Below, piece after piece: positions 34,110 through 43,414 of a stretch of DNA of 64,000 bases. Positions within the stretch are counted from its first letter, which is position 1. Each line of letters begins with the position of its first letter. The DNA lies in the NCBI RefSeq assembly GCF_002744175.1, contig NZ_NKHF01000023.1, positions 79,846-143,845 of the forward strand, given 5' to 3'. The notes below the pieces were generated by a model. That model worked only from the letters and a program-made list of their open reading frames with translations. It was not told the DNA's origin and ran no database searches. A program made the translations under genes and the position numbers. This DNA is from Pseudoalteromonas piscicida (GTDB taxonomy: Bacteria; Pseudomonadota; Gammaproteobacteria; Enterobacterales; Alteromonadaceae).

Positions 34110-34520
34110 ATGATAAAACAATTGCTACTTACTTCTACGCTAGTCGGGTTTGTAACCTTTGCAAATAACGCACTAGCAGATCAAGTGTTGTGCGCTGTAA
34201 GCCCAACTAGCACACCTCAAGAAATGAAGCCCGACTTTTGTGGGAGTCAAAGAGTAACCTCCTCAAGACCCTCTGTACATTTTCAATTTGAGCCATCAAA
34301 ACCCATAGAGCATGTGACTTGGCAATTCAACACGTCATTATCTGGTAGATGGGATTGTGGCCCACGCCGTACAGGCTGTATTTTTTATGATGATGGACAA
34401 AGTGGTTCGTCTTTCCGCGACGCTACGGCCTGTGTCAAAAGAGTCCTTTACAAAGATGGTACTTGGAAAAGTATGAACGAGTGTGCAACGGCGATTTATA
34501 ACTTAGGTTCTAGATTCTAG
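34110..34520 (+). CDS. Secreted Cys-rich protein of unknown function, paralogue 1 (136 aa)
   Basis: A 136-residue exported protein with signal MIKQLLLTSTLVGFVTFANNALA. The mature part has about six Cys (positions in LCAV, DFCGS, WDCGP, GCIFY, ACVKR, NECA) with a matching set in the adjacent paralogue, which suggests conserved disulphides. Shared features are PDFC, RPSV.F.F, SGRWDCG and the tail CVKRVLYKDGTW. No family was recognised. The pair may be cotranscribed: the next gene begins 47 bp downstream. Secretion and disulphide-rich form suggest an extracellular or surface role, such as a peptide inhibitor or bacteriocin-like factor, but this is speculative. Confidence 0.7.
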   Translation: MIKQLLLTSTLVGFVTFANNALADQVLCAVSPTSTPQEMKPDFCGSQRVTSSRPSVHFQFEPSKPIEHVTWQFNTSLSGRWDCGPRRTGCIFYDDGQSGSSFRDATACVKRVLYKDGTWKSMNECATAIYNLGSRF

Positions 34521-34567
34521 AGCTCATCACAAACCAATAATAAGTTGAACTATAAGGAAGATATAAA

Positions 34568-34984
34568 ATGAAAAAAACAATAATTTCAAGCGCACTACTT
34601 GTTCTCGCAGCAACCACATATTCTCAACAAGCTGAAGCAGCTCATGTTGAATGTCTAATAGGAGGAACGAGCACACAACAATTTTTTGAGCCTGATTTTT
34701 GCTCTGCGATGGCGAATACAGATCGCCCTTCTGTTGCATTTCGGTTTGTAGCAGATAAAGATGTAGCAGATGTCGTTTGGTCGTATAGTGCATCAGCTTC
34801 TGGAAGCTGGAACTGCGGCAGCGGTACATACTGTAGTTTCCGGGATAATGGCAGGCAAAATAACGACTTTTTCTACAATGCTTCAGCTTGTGTCACAAGA
34901 GTACTTTATAAAGATGGGACGTGGGAAAATACTAATCATTGCGCTAACGGACATTATTCAAAACAATCAAGCAATCCATTCTAA
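34568..34984 (+). CDS. Secreted Cys-rich protein of unknown function, paralogue 2 (138 aa)
   Basis: Paralogue of the preceding gene: signal MKKTIISSALLVLAATTYSQQAEA, then the shared pattern ECLIGG...EPDFCSAM...RPSVAFRF..ADKDV...W.YS.S.SG.WNCG.G.YCSFRDNGR and the ending ACVTRVLYKDGTWENTNHCANG. Cys spacing parallels the first protein. Clear divergence between the two indicates an old tandem duplication. AAGGA precedes the ATG. A solid terminator follows at 35023, so this is the last gene of the unit. Confidence 0.7.
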   Translation: MKKTIISSALLVLAATTYSQQAEAAHVECLIGGTSTQQFFEPDFCSAMANTDRPSVAFRFVADKDVADVVWSYSASASGSWNCGSGTYCSFRDNGRQNNDFFYNASACVTRVLYKDGTWENTNHCANGHYSKQSSNPF

Positions 34985-35022
34985 GCATTCATAGCATGTA
35001 AAGTCCGAAAGCCATTATGTCA

Positions 35023-35053
35023 AAAGGCCTAGCTTCTCAAGCGAGGCCTTTTT
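35023..35053 (+). terminator. Terminator of the Cys-rich pair
   Basis: Stem AAAGGCCTaGCTT / AAGCgAGGCCTTT with a three-base loop, followed by TTTTTG. It lies about 38 bases past the stop codon. The rest of 35054-35289 shows no gene. Confidence 0.85.
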
Positions 35054-35289
35054 GAAAAATCGCGAATCACCAAAACAAACACACCCGATTAAGTTCAGGC
35101 CACAACAATCAACTTGAATAACCTCAACTAAGTCTAGTACAAACCTATTTTTACTATTAGCTGATAATGCGAGAGGCTCACTTGCCTTCAGCGGAGTACT
35201 TTTACCTTCTGGCAGAACTTCAAGTTAATTAGAGAGTTAATTCAATTGGTATAAGCTTATGATTCTGTTCTAATCAATTTTTAGGTATT

Positions 35290-35670
35290 TTAATGCGACA
35301 TTACACCGGTAAAACGATCCCTCTCTTTCCAGTACAAGCATTGAGAACAATATTCTCCCTCTGGATAATCCACCCCTTCCTCATGCGGACAACCAATTAT
35401 TTCTTCTACCATACTCACCGTTTGCGCATCATTTTCATCAATAAATGCTAACACCTCTTTTAAGATATGTTCAGATTTTCGTATGTCTGTAGACGAGAAC
35501 CATTTTGCAATTGGTTCAGGGTCTGCACCTTGATAAGGAACTATGGCGCAGACAAGTTTGCTTGCGCTTTTATTGTCAGCGCCATAAAAAGCGATTGTAG
35601 CAATAGGAAAGCCTTTATTGCCTTTGCGCAACCGTTTGTTTAGAGACTTTCTATTCTTACCCTGCGCCAC
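35290..35670 (-). CDS. Conserved protein with C-terminal zinc-knuckle-like motif (126 aa)
   Basis: A 126-residue cytoplasmic protein starting with a basic stretch (MAQGKNRKSLNKRLRKGNKG). Its C-terminus carries GCPHEEGVDYPEGEYCSQCLYW, a C-x-H...C-x2-C arrangement that could bind a zinc ion. The central part is alpha/beta (ATIAFYGADNKSASKLVCAIVP, SEHILKEVLAFIDEN). I recall similar PCPHEEGIDYP-type proteins in other proteobacteria but no function. The gene is isolated. Confidence 0.65.
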   Translation of the reverse strand: MAQGKNRKSLNKRLRKGNKGFPIATIAFYGADNKSASKLVCAIVPYQGADPEPIAKWFSSTDIRKSEHILKEVLAFIDENDAQTVSMVEEIIGCPHEEGVDYPEGEYCSQCLYWKERDRFTGVMSH

Positions 35671-35804
35671 GAATACTTCCTAAGCTAAGTAAAATATATG
35701 TTATAGATAATGAACCGTTAGAATGCTTTTCTACCATTCGATGACTCTATTTATGGTTTGTAACTTGCGATCAGCGTAACTAACATTAGAGCTAGATAAA
35801 GGGA

Positions 35805-35962
35805 TATAATAGCTCATCACATTTAATGTTTGCCTTATTTTACTCCTTATCTAGCCAAGACATTTTGGCAATAGCAAATCGCACTCGCTTTTAACTATGG
35901 GCTAAGTCATGAATTCAACGCAGTCGGCCTAAGAGCGGGGAAACTCATCCGGAACTCAGGTT
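35805..35962. repeat. Degenerate copy of the dispersed intergenic repeat
   Basis: Pieces shared with copies at 6843 and 22413: CTTATCTAGCCA, CATTTTGG, TCGCACTCGC, GAATTCA.CGCAGT and CCGGAACTCAGGTTA, in the same order. Much is lost, so this is a relic. It fills most of the 35671-35976 spacer. Confidence 0.5.
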
Positions 35963-35976
35963 ACTTATTTTTACTA

Positions 35977-36450
35977 TCATAGAGCGTCTAAAATGACTTC
36001 CGCTTTACTGACTTCAAATTGCTTAGGTTGTTCTACATTGAGTGTTGTCACGACGCCGTCTTCAATAATCATAGCGTAACGCTGCGAACGCACACCGCCA
36101 AATGAACCGGTATCCATATCTAGTCCTAACGCTTTAGTGAAGCTGGCGTCACCATCTCCAAGCATCATAATGGCTTCCGCATTTTGTGCATCACCCCACG
36201 CTTTCATTACAAAGGCATCATTTACCGATACACATGCAATGATATCAACACCTTTTTGAGCAAACTTATCCGCATTAACCACAAATCCAGGTAAATGTGA
36301 TGCGGAGCAAGTTGGAGTAAATGCACCTGGCACTGCAAAAAGGACAACTTTTTTACCTGCAAACAGTGTATTAACCTCATGGTTAACCATACCGTCCGCT
36401 GTCAGTTCGCTCAGTTGTACCTGTGGGAGTGATTGTCCGACTTCTATCAT
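35977..36450 (-). CDS. Peroxiredoxin, Prx5 (AhpC/TSA redoxin) subfamily
   Basis: A 157-residue one-domain peroxiredoxin reducing peroxides with a cysteine thiol. The active site is VPGAFTPTCSASHLPGF with the peroxidatic Cys in PTCS; IACVSVNDAFVMKAWG and FGGVRSQRYAMIIEDG are further Prx5 features. Start and length agree with the family. It is cytoplasmic. There is no fused glutaredoxin domain, so it uses an external reductant. No hairpin was found, and the next gene on this strand begins 70 bp away. Confidence 0.93.
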   Translation of the reverse strand: MIEVGQSLPQVQLSELTADGMVNHEVNTLFAGKKVVLFAVPGAFTPTCSASHLPGFVVNADKFAQKGVDIIACVSVNDAFVMKAWGDAQNAEAIMMLGDGDASFTKALGLDMDTGSFGGVRSQRYAMIIEDGVVTTLNVEQPKQFEVSKAEVILDAL

Positions 36451-36522
36451 TTTTCATTCCTTCATAGTGGGCTTAGTGCCCTGTGTGTTATTGTTCATTT
36501 TAATGTAGCTACCAGTAACTGA

Positions 36523-38583
36523 CTACATTTCAATACGTTTGATGTCTACTTGAGGGACTTCGTACCCCGTGAATAGCAACCATTGTTTTTCCGCAATAAA
36601 CGCCAGTCCCCTGCTTCGACTGAAGCTACGTTCTGGAACTCGGATAATATCTTTATGCGCTTTGCGCTCAAAGTCAAAGTAACTAATACGAAAATCGCCA
36701 TTTTGCACTGATAAATAGTAGAGCCCAGAGCCAGAAATAGACCAACTTACACTCGACGCCAATTTGGCTCTATCAAACAATAAAACCTCTTCGCCCTTTG
36801 CCACATCCACCAGCCACATTTCTCGTACATCACTCTTGTATACGTATAATGCACCTTGGTGTTCAACGGCAACGGAGCCGGAAGAAACCTTTACAGGTTC
36901 ACTATCACCACTTGCGGCTATTTTAAATACATCTTTACCATCCGAAACATAAATGTACTTGCCATCTTGAGACCAAGTTGGCTTACCATGATATTCGAAG
37001 GTGGTTTTTACTTCAGTCACATTTTTGGTTACTACATCGAGTAGCTGCAACTGATTTCCTTGCAAAGACTTAGTAGTAAATACCACTTGCTGACCATTTG
37101 GAGACCAAGCTGGATGCAAGGCTTGTAAACCAAGGCTGGTAAGCTGCACGCGTTGATCACCTTTGAGGCTAGACATCCAAACTTCGTCAAACCCCGATTG
37201 ATTTGAAACGAAGATCAAGCGCTGTAATACCGAAGAATAGTTGGGGTAACGAAAGCTAATTTGCGATTGCAACAGCGGAAACGGCGAGCTTGCTATTTTG
37301 CCGTTTAAATCTAGTCTCATAATCGAAGTTTTTACATTCCAGTTGTGGAAATACAACTTTCCCGTTGGACTAAAACTCGGGTAACTTAAACCACTAATAG
37401 GTAAAGTTCCTAACACGTCCCCGTTAAGCGCAACCCTGTATGCGGTACGAGCACCATGCGCAATCGAAGAAACAACCAAATACGGATTTGTGGGATGCCA
37501 AGCAATGCCACGCAAGTCATCGAGGCCGGCTAATAGAACGGTTTCATTGCCTGTTGTCAGATCTTGCAAATATAGATTTTCATGCCCATTGGGCAAGTTA
37601 CGACTTATTGCAATATGTGTTGCATCAGGCGTAATAGCTAAGCTCTCAGGCTCACTACCTTGGCACTCTAATTGACAGGTCAATGATGTTTTTGAATTAT
37701 CATTAAGATTGAGAAGCGTGACTTGTGAATTGCCTGAAACGCTGTGCTTGGCAATATATCCGAGCCAGTTTTCTTCAGCTGAGTAGGTGAGTGTGGTCGT
37801 TGACTCAGAAACACAATCAGAGAGAATGGATTGTGTTTTTGTGACAATATCTAGTGACTTAATTGCACATTCGCCAGCTGATTTTTCAATAAAAAACAGG
37901 GTTCGATTATCTCCCCACACTGAAACCGATGCATTTTTATTGCCTTCAGTCAGTGCCACAGGTGGCTTGTCTGGCTGGGATAGGTCCTTTAGATATAGAG
38001 CTGAATGGCTTCCTATTTTTCGCCATGCAAAAGCCATAAACTGCTCGTTTGGAGAAATGCTAGGAAACAGTTCCCTTCCAGGGTAATCCGTTACATTGGT
38101 TGCCTGATAATTGGGTGATTCTTCTATAGAAAATAAGATGACACCCACTACACAGAACAACAGCATGAAAACACTTGCCAAGATAATAGGCTTTTTCGAC
38201 TCACTCGCCCTTTCAGGTTGAGCGACTAGGCTCATAGGTTGAGGTGGTGCTTTTAATCTATATCCTGATTTTCTTATTGTCTCGATGATCTCCTGTTCAT
38301 CATCTAGCAACGCTTCTCCAGCAGGTGAGCGTAATGTCTTAAAAGTCTTCCTTAGGTGCCAAATAGCATTAGTTAGCGCCTTTTCTCCGACGAAAAGGTT
38401 GCCATCCCACACTTGTTCAATAATCTTTTCACGAGGAACAACAGCGGGATACTCTTGAGCTAGTAAAGTGAGTACTTCAATAAACTTAGGTTGCACACAG
38501 CAAACCTGGCCGTCTTTGGACAAACTGTGTCCAACGGGGTCAACGTAAATCTCTAATAACTGGAAGGGTATGCCGTGTTGCAT
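36523..38583 (-). CDS. Membrane-bound winged-helix regulator with beta-propeller sensor (CadC/ToxR-like)
   Basis: A 686-residue one-component regulator. The first ~105 residues are an OmpR-type winged helix (FIEVLTLLAQEYPAVVPREKIIEQVWDGNLFVGEKALTNAIWHLRKTF). One transmembrane segment follows (~135-155, ILASVFMLLFCVVGVILF), then a periplasmic TolB/PD40 beta-propeller with repeats such as YPGRELFPSISPNEQFMAFAW and ISPNG-like strands. It likely senses a periplasmic signal and acts on DNA directly. It is divergent from the TonB-dependent receptor at 38929, so it may control it, which is inference. Confidence 0.88.
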   Translation of the reverse strand: MQHGIPFQLLEIYVDPVGHSLSKDGQVCCVQPKFIEVLTLLAQEYPAVVPREKIIEQVWDGNLFVGEKALTNAIWHLRKTFKTLRSPAGEALLDDEQEIIETIRKSGYRLKAPPQPMSLVAQPERASESKKPIILASVFMLLFCVVGVILFSIEESPNYQATNVTDYPGRELFPSISPNEQFMAFAWRKIGSHSALYLKDLSQPDKPPVALTEGNKNASVSVWGDNRTLFFIEKSAGECAIKSLDIVTKTQSILSDCVSESTTTLTYSAEENWLGYIAKHSVSGNSQVTLLNLNDNSKTSLTCQLECQGSEPESLAITPDATHIAISRNLPNGHENLYLQDLTTGNETVLLAGLDDLRGIAWHPTNPYLVVSSIAHGARTAYRVALNGDVLGTLPISGLSYPSFSPTGKLYFHNWNVKTSIMRLDLNGKIASSPFPLLQSQISFRYPNYSSVLQRLIFVSNQSGFDEVWMSSLKGDQRVQLTSLGLQALHPAWSPNGQQVVFTTKSLQGNQLQLLDVVTKNVTEVKTTFEYHGKPTWSQDGKYIYVSDGKDVFKIAASGDSEPVKVSSGSVAVEHQGALYVYKSDVREMWLVDVAKGEEVLLFDRAKLASSVSWSISGSGLYYLSVQNGDFRISYFDFERKAHKDIIRVPERSFSRSRGLAFIAEKQWLLFTGYEVPQVDIKRIEM

Positions 38584-38928
38584 TATTCAAACTACGAGTA
38601 AACATGATGTAAATCATACCTAAATCAGCGACCAAATGACAAAATTAACGCGATAAACATTCGAATCGTGTCACAAAGTCCTTTGCAAAAAACATTTAAC
38701 CCAATGATTTTAAAACTTATTTATGTATCGACATTAAATAGAGTTAAAAACGTCAAAGAATAGATGTTTGTGTCATTGCATGAATAGCAGTGATAAGCAA
38801 AATAGGAGCGTTCGGGGCAGTAATAACTGTATGAACTTAGTACTTAGCGGTATCAACTTAGTTAAATAAAGATACACCCGACTTTGCAAGCCCTAATAAA
38901 TCAACAACAATCAGAAAGAGGGATCACC
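38584..38928. other. Divergent promoter region between regulator and TonB-dependent receptor
   Basis: 345 bp without a gene, AT-rich, holding the start regions of both genes. Repeated ACTTAGT-like words (38833-38862) precede the receptor start and may be operator half-sites, but no defined -35/-10 pair was picked. Confidence 0.35.
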
Positions 38929-41900
38929 GTGTCGCCAAACAGCAAAATAAAGCCACTTGCACTATCCATCGCACTCGTCTGCTGCAATACAGCGCTCGCT
39001 GAAGAGCAAAGTATTGAGCGTGAGCAAGTCGCAAAAAAAAATATACAAACTAAATCCCCAGACCAAGAACCAGCGGTAGAAAAAATCGTCATCACAGGTT
39101 CTCGGATCAAACGAGACAGCTTCTCTGTGCCAACACCTATCGCGACAATGAACGCTGAATCACTTAATGATGCCGGGTTTGGTTCGCTTTCAGATATTCT
39201 TTTTGAAGAAATGCCACAAGTTAGTGAAGGCACAGGGAATGGCAACTCACAAAGCAGTGTGCAAAACACAGGACTTTCTACCATAGACTTACGTGAGCTA
39301 GGTGTTAGTCGAACACTCACATTAATCGATGGTCGCCGAGTGGTTTCAAACAGCTACTCAGGAAACTACGTTAGCCTTTCAACTATTCCTAAAGGTATGG
39401 TCGACCGAGTTGAAATCATTACTGGAGGCGCATCGGCAGCTTATGGTTCTGATGCGATTGCAGGCGTGGTCAATATTATCACGCAACAAGACAAAGAGGG
39501 CGTTACTTTTAGCGCTCGTGGAGGAGAAAGTACTGAGGGCGGAGCACGTGAATATACGATAAACGCTGACTACGGTACTAGCTTTAGCAACGGCCAAGGC
39601 TACTTGTTCGTCAGTGCCACCTATGATGAAGAAAAAGGCTTGAGTTATTGGGATAGAAAACGCGCTCAACAACAGAGCAGCTGGGATTACGATGAAGATC
39701 GCATGTGCAACGCGATGCTTACAGCAAACTATGACCCCGAAACCAAAAGTGCCTACCATTGCATGAGAGATATAGAACAATCGCAATGGAGAAGCCTAAG
39801 TGACTCCATTCCTGGTGGTGTTTTTGATGAGTCCAGTAGCTATAAACCTGATTCTGGTTTTTGGTTTGACGGCACAACCTTGCGAGACGATTGGCACGAA
39901 GAGCGTTATGGTATCAACTTTGATCAGTTTACCATGCTAAAGGTGCCAGATAAGGATCTCTCAGCCGCAGTAAAAACAGAGTATGAGTTTGATACAGGCG
40001 TAGAAGCTTATTTTCAATTGCAATACAGTCGTAACACTTCTAGAAACGTAAAATCGCCAGAAAGTGAAGATGAATGTGATGCGATTGTCACTTATGACCC
40101 AACAAATAACCAATTTGGTTCAGACTGTATGGGTCGAATTCCATACGACAACCCCTACATGCCTGAGGCTATTCGCGCTGAAGCGAGTTCAAAAGGCGTA
40201 AAGTGGGATCGTCTCTTTTCTGAAGTCGGCAATATCATCAACGACAACGAAAGGACTACTATCAGAACATGGGGAGGCCTGCGAGGCTATATATGGGATG
40301 ACTGGGAATGGGATGTATCAGTTGGTTTTGGTAAATTTAAGCAAGAACAAAATCGCAGCAACGAAATTTACGTCGCTCGGGTTAAACAAGCGCTTAATGC
40401 CGAAAGATTAGCAGACGGTACAATTCAGTGTAAGGATGAGCAAGCACGTAACCAAGGCTGTATTCCCATTAACCTCTTTGGTGAAGGCGCGATTACACCT
40501 GAAGCCGCTGACTATGTTAGAGCAACACCTTCGATTACAACAGACATTAAACAATTAACTCTGTCGGGCTTTATCACCGGCGACCTTTTTGAACTGCCAG
40601 CTGGCTCAGTTGGCTCAGCATTTGGTTTTGAATACAGAAAAGATACACAGAGCGTATCGACCAACGTGCCAAATGGTGGCGTAACGTTTAACTATGTGCC
40701 CACATTTGAAGGCGATGTCAGTGTTCGTGAAATCTTCGGTGAATTATCGTTACCGCTATTAAAAGATGCGCCAATGGCAAAATCGCTTAGCGGCGAGGTC
40801 TCTGCTCGTATCGCAGATTACAGTTGGGCAAATACGGGATTAATCCAAAGTTACAAGGCTGGCTTTATTTATGAGCCAATCGAAGGTTACTCCATTCGTG
40901 CAAACTGGGCTCGAGCCATGAGAGCACCGACAATCACCGAGCTGATGTCACCTCCTCGCGGCGACTATGATAGCTTTGATGATATCTGTGATGGTGTTAC
41001 TGCAACGTCAACAGATGCAGGCCATGACAATTGCCGTAAAGATGCGGGAATACAAGCAGCTATCGCCGCTGAAGGTACTTTTGAAGACGAAAATAACGGC
41101 TATTCACCCAACTCAGGAAATAGCGAACTGTTTGAAGAAACCGCAGATACCATCACCATTGGTTTATCTTTAGCGCCTTCCTTTGCACCGGATTTTAGAA
41201 TTGCGCTAGATTACTACGATATTCAAATTGATGATGCGGTAAGCTCGCTTGCTAACGAAGACATCATCAAGTTCTGTTACGCTTCATCGCTGACATTCGG
41301 TGACAGTAACGAGTTTTGTCGTGATGTTAAACGTGATGAAGAAGGGCAGATCTATGAAGTCAATCAACGTGTCATCAACACTGATGAGATCCGCACTAAA
41401 GGTTACGATATCGCATTAGAATATGTGTATGACGCTAGCGATTACGGTAGCTTTAAGGTGAAAGCCGATTGGACACACGTTATTGAGTACTCTATCACCA
41501 GTACGGGTCCTGATGGCCAATACGAAGACCTTTATGAAGGCTACCTCAGCACGGATATCTTCGAAGATAAAGGAGCAATTGCGCTGACTTGGTATAAGAA
41601 TGATTGGCGTGTACGCTTTAGTACAAAATATAAAGGCGCTGTAGAAGCGAGTCGCTCAAGGTATGAAGACTGGCAAACCGCTATCGAGAAAAATAACAAG
41701 CGCTGTGCAACAGGTGAAGCAACCTGTATCGCCAACCCAGAGTCGCTTTGGCAAGGCGCATTACCATCGGTGATCACCCATAGCTTTAGCGTAAACTATA
41801 AGATGGATCTTAATAATACTAGTACCCTCTCGATTTACGGCGGGATCAACAATCTATTCGATGAAAAAGGTCCGTTTATTAATGGGGGGAGAGGTAATTT

Positions 41901-41964
41901 CGATAGTGCTTATGGCTCCGGTGTTGGACGCTTTGCATTTATTGGGGCGAAATACCAGTTTTAA
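38929..41964 (+). CDS. TonB-dependent outer-membrane receptor
   Basis: Starting at GTG 38929 (preceded by GAGGG at six bases) gives 1,011 residues. The signal peptide is MSPNSKIKPLALSIALVCCNTALAEE. The plug domain follows, with EKIVITGSRIKRDSFSVPTPIATMNAESL and DRVEIITGGASAAYGSDAIAGVVNIIT, and then a C-terminal barrel ending in RFAFIGAKYQF. It takes up a large substrate through the outer membrane using TonB energy. The partner regulator is encoded divergently. The substrate is unknown; the carbohydrate/peptide-oligomer type of these receptors is common in such marine bacteria. An upstream TTG frame (38884) was rejected because it lacks a ribosome-binding site. Confidence 0.92.
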   Translation: MSPNSKIKPLALSIALVCCNTALAEEQSIEREQVAKKNIQTKSPDQEPAVEKIVITGSRIKRDSFSVPTPIATMNAESLNDAGFGSLSDILFEEMPQVSEGTGNGNSQSSVQNTGLSTIDLRELGVSRTLTLIDGRRVVSNSYSGNYVSLSTIPKGMVDRVEIITGGASAAYGSDAIAGVVNIITQQDKEGVTFSARGGESTEGGAREYTINADYGTSFSNGQGYLFVSATYDEEKGLSYWDRKRAQQQSSWDYDEDRMCNAMLTANYDPETKSAYHCMRDIEQSQWRSLSDSIPGGVFDESSSYKPDSGFWFDGTTLRDDWHEERYGINFDQFTMLKVPDKDLSAAVKTEYEFDTGVEAYFQLQYSRNTSRNVKSPESEDECDAIVTYDPTNNQFGSDCMGRIPYDNPYMPEAIRAEASSKGVKWDRLFSEVGNIINDNERTTIRTWGGLRGYIWDDWEWDVSVGFGKFKQEQNRSNEIYVARVKQALNAERLADGTIQCKDEQARNQGCIPINLFGEGAITPEAADYVRATPSITTDIKQLTLSGFITGDLFELPAGSVGSAFGFEYRKDTQSVSTNVPNGGVTFNYVPTFEGDVSVREIFGELSLPLLKDAPMAKSLSGEVSARIADYSWANTGLIQSYKAGFIYEPIEGYSIRANWARAMRAPTITELMSPPRGDYDSFDDICDGVTATSTDAGHDNCRKDAGIQAAIAAEGTFEDENNGYSPNSGNSELFEETADTITIGLSLAPSFAPDFRIALDYYDIQIDDAVSSLANEDIIKFCYASSLTFGDSNEFCRDVKRDEEGQIYEVNQRVINTDEIRTKGYDIALEYVYDASDYGSFKVKADWTHVIEYSITSTGPDGQYEDLYEGYLSTDIFEDKGAIALTWYKNDWRVRFSTKYKGAVEASRSRYEDWQTAIEKNNKRCATGEATCIANPESLWQGALPSVITHSFSVNYKMDLNNTSTLSIYGGINNLFDEKGPFINGGRGNFDSAYGSGVGRFAFIGAKYQF

Positions 41965-41982
41965 ACTTCTGCATTGATCCGA

Positions 41983-42012
41983 GGGGCTACCACTGAGTAG
42001 CCCCTTATCTTT
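41983..42012 (+). terminator. Terminator of the TonB-dependent receptor gene
   Basis: Perfect 8-bp stem GGGGCTAC/GTAGCCCC with a six-base loop and TTATCTTT, starting 19 bases after the stop. The tail reaches into the stop region of the convergent gene ending at 42011. Confidence 0.85.
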
Positions 42013-43168
42013 ACAAACCAAAAAGTGTATCGCGTAACTTATCTGAGATTTTGTCAATCTCTGCATTGCATTGGTTGTAGCCTTGGCAATTAATAATCGC
42101 ACTCATAACCATGTTTTTTGACGGCAGATACCAATTTAACGTCGCGTACCCAATCTCAGCACCGTTATGATGATAAACAGGTTCATTTCCGACGTGCTCA
42201 CTAAAGATACCCATGCTGTATTGCTGTCCGGTGACATCAGTATCCACCCATACAGATTCGCCTAGCAACTGCTCACGTACCTTAGCGGGAATATCTGGGC
42301 TCGTTATTATGATTTTAAATAAGTCACCAAGATCCTTAGCCGTCGATACAATCGGTGCATCAGCCACACCGATATTGGCATAGTAAGGCTGCGTATTAAT
42401 TTCATTGCCCTCATCATCAACAAAGTACCCTGATGCAATTTCACCAAACGCCTTTTCGATTCCTCCATAACTCATACTACTTAAGCCAAATGGTTCAAAG
42501 ATATACTCACGCATCGCCTTTGAGTGATGCTCTCCCAAAACTTTATCCATAATTAGGCCCGCCAATAAATACCCGGTATTAGAATATTTCCACGCAGCTC
42601 CGGGTTTGAAATTGGCGTCTTGATTGAGGGCAAACCGCAGTGCAAAGCTGTCCGTTTTTATTAAGTCTGGCTGTTGTAATACTGCAGCAAAAAATTCACC
42701 GTTGGCATCATTGAGATAATCATATAATCCAGCCGTATGATTGAGTAACTGCCGAACATACATTTCGTCACCGTTTTCTATCTGTTGTAAAAGTTCATCA
42801 GACAAATAGTCACTTATCGGTGCATCTAGATCTAATAACTGTTGTTCATGCAACATCGCCATTAAGAGCGCAGTTACTTTTTTCCCCGCACTGCCATTTG
42901 GGATCCTAGCGTCCGTGGTCATGGGTATAGTGTTTTCTTTATCTGCTAACCCTGCAGCACCTTGAAATTGAATTGAAGGTGAATCGATATAAAGCACAAT
43001 ACCTGGGATACCCGCTTCAACACTTTGTTCAAGCATTCCTTGAAAATCAACTACCGCAACAGAAGGAGAGACAGGGTTCGAGTTATCATTCGACGTCGAC
43101 TGACTATCATTACAGCCAAATAACGACAGTCCACCACACAATAATGTGACCAGTTTTAGTGTTCTCAT
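42011..43168 (-). CDS. Serine hydrolase lipoprotein, beta-lactamase class C-like (S12)
   Basis: A 385-residue enzyme with a lipoprotein signal (MRTLKLVTLLCGGLSLFGCND, lipobox LFGC). SxxK is SAGK in the GSAGKKVTALLMAM helix, YxN is YSN in WKYSNTGYLLAGL, and the late HNG of VYHHNGAEIGY replaces the KTG box, as in many esterase- or peptidase-type members. It is likely outer-membrane-bound and hydrolyses an ester or peptide substrate rather than antibiotics. It is divergent from the first MipA/OmpV operon, sharing a 246-bp promoter region. Confidence 0.88.
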   Translation of the reverse strand: MRTLKLVTLLCGGLSLFGCNDSQSTSNDNSNPVSPSVAVVDFQGMLEQSVEAGIPGIVLYIDSPSIQFQGAAGLADKENTIPMTTDARIPNGSAGKKVTALLMAMLHEQQLLDLDAPISDYLSDELLQQIENGDEMYVRQLLNHTAGLYDYLNDANGEFFAAVLQQPDLIKTDSFALRFALNQDANFKPGAAWKYSNTGYLLAGLIMDKVLGEHHSKAMREYIFEPFGLSSMSYGGIEKAFGEIASGYFVDDEGNEINTQPYYANIGVADAPIVSTAKDLGDLFKIIITSPDIPAKVREQLLGESVWVDTDVTGQQYSMGIFSEHVGNEPVYHHNGAEIGYATLNWYLPSKNMVMSAIINCQGYNQCNAEIDKISDKLRDTLFGL

Positions 43169-43319
43169 GAGAAATACCTCGTTTCGTTTAAGTGATAAAA
43201 CAATAACTAAGGTATGTACGCCATGCTGTCTCTGACTTTTTCAAAATGTATCAAACAGTAACGACTTCCTTTATTTTCAGGCATAATGACAGACCATTAT
43301 GGTAGGCCAGAACAAGCTG

Positions 43320-43355
43320 GATACAATTCGATACAACTTGCAGAAAGTCGATACA
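43320..43355 (+). promoter_or_regulatory. Phased GATACA direct repeats upstream of the first MipA operon
   Basis: GATACA occurs at 43320, 43330 and 43350, so the spacings are 10 and 20 bp, one and two helical turns. This is what OmpR-family response regulators usually bind. An inverted TGTATC occurs near 43248. The repeats end about 60 bp from the ATG at 43415. Probable target site of the response regulator in the same operon, by analogy. Confidence 0.5.
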
Positions 43356-43414
43356 GCTATACTCGCTTACACCCACTACAGTAACTAGCAAATTAATAAC
43401 TAATAGAAATTGCT

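Noticed and set aside
42011..43168. Antibiotic-resistance beta-lactamase
   Set aside because: SxxK and YxN are present, but KTG is replaced by HNG and the layout is that of S12 esterase/peptidase-like lipoproteins.
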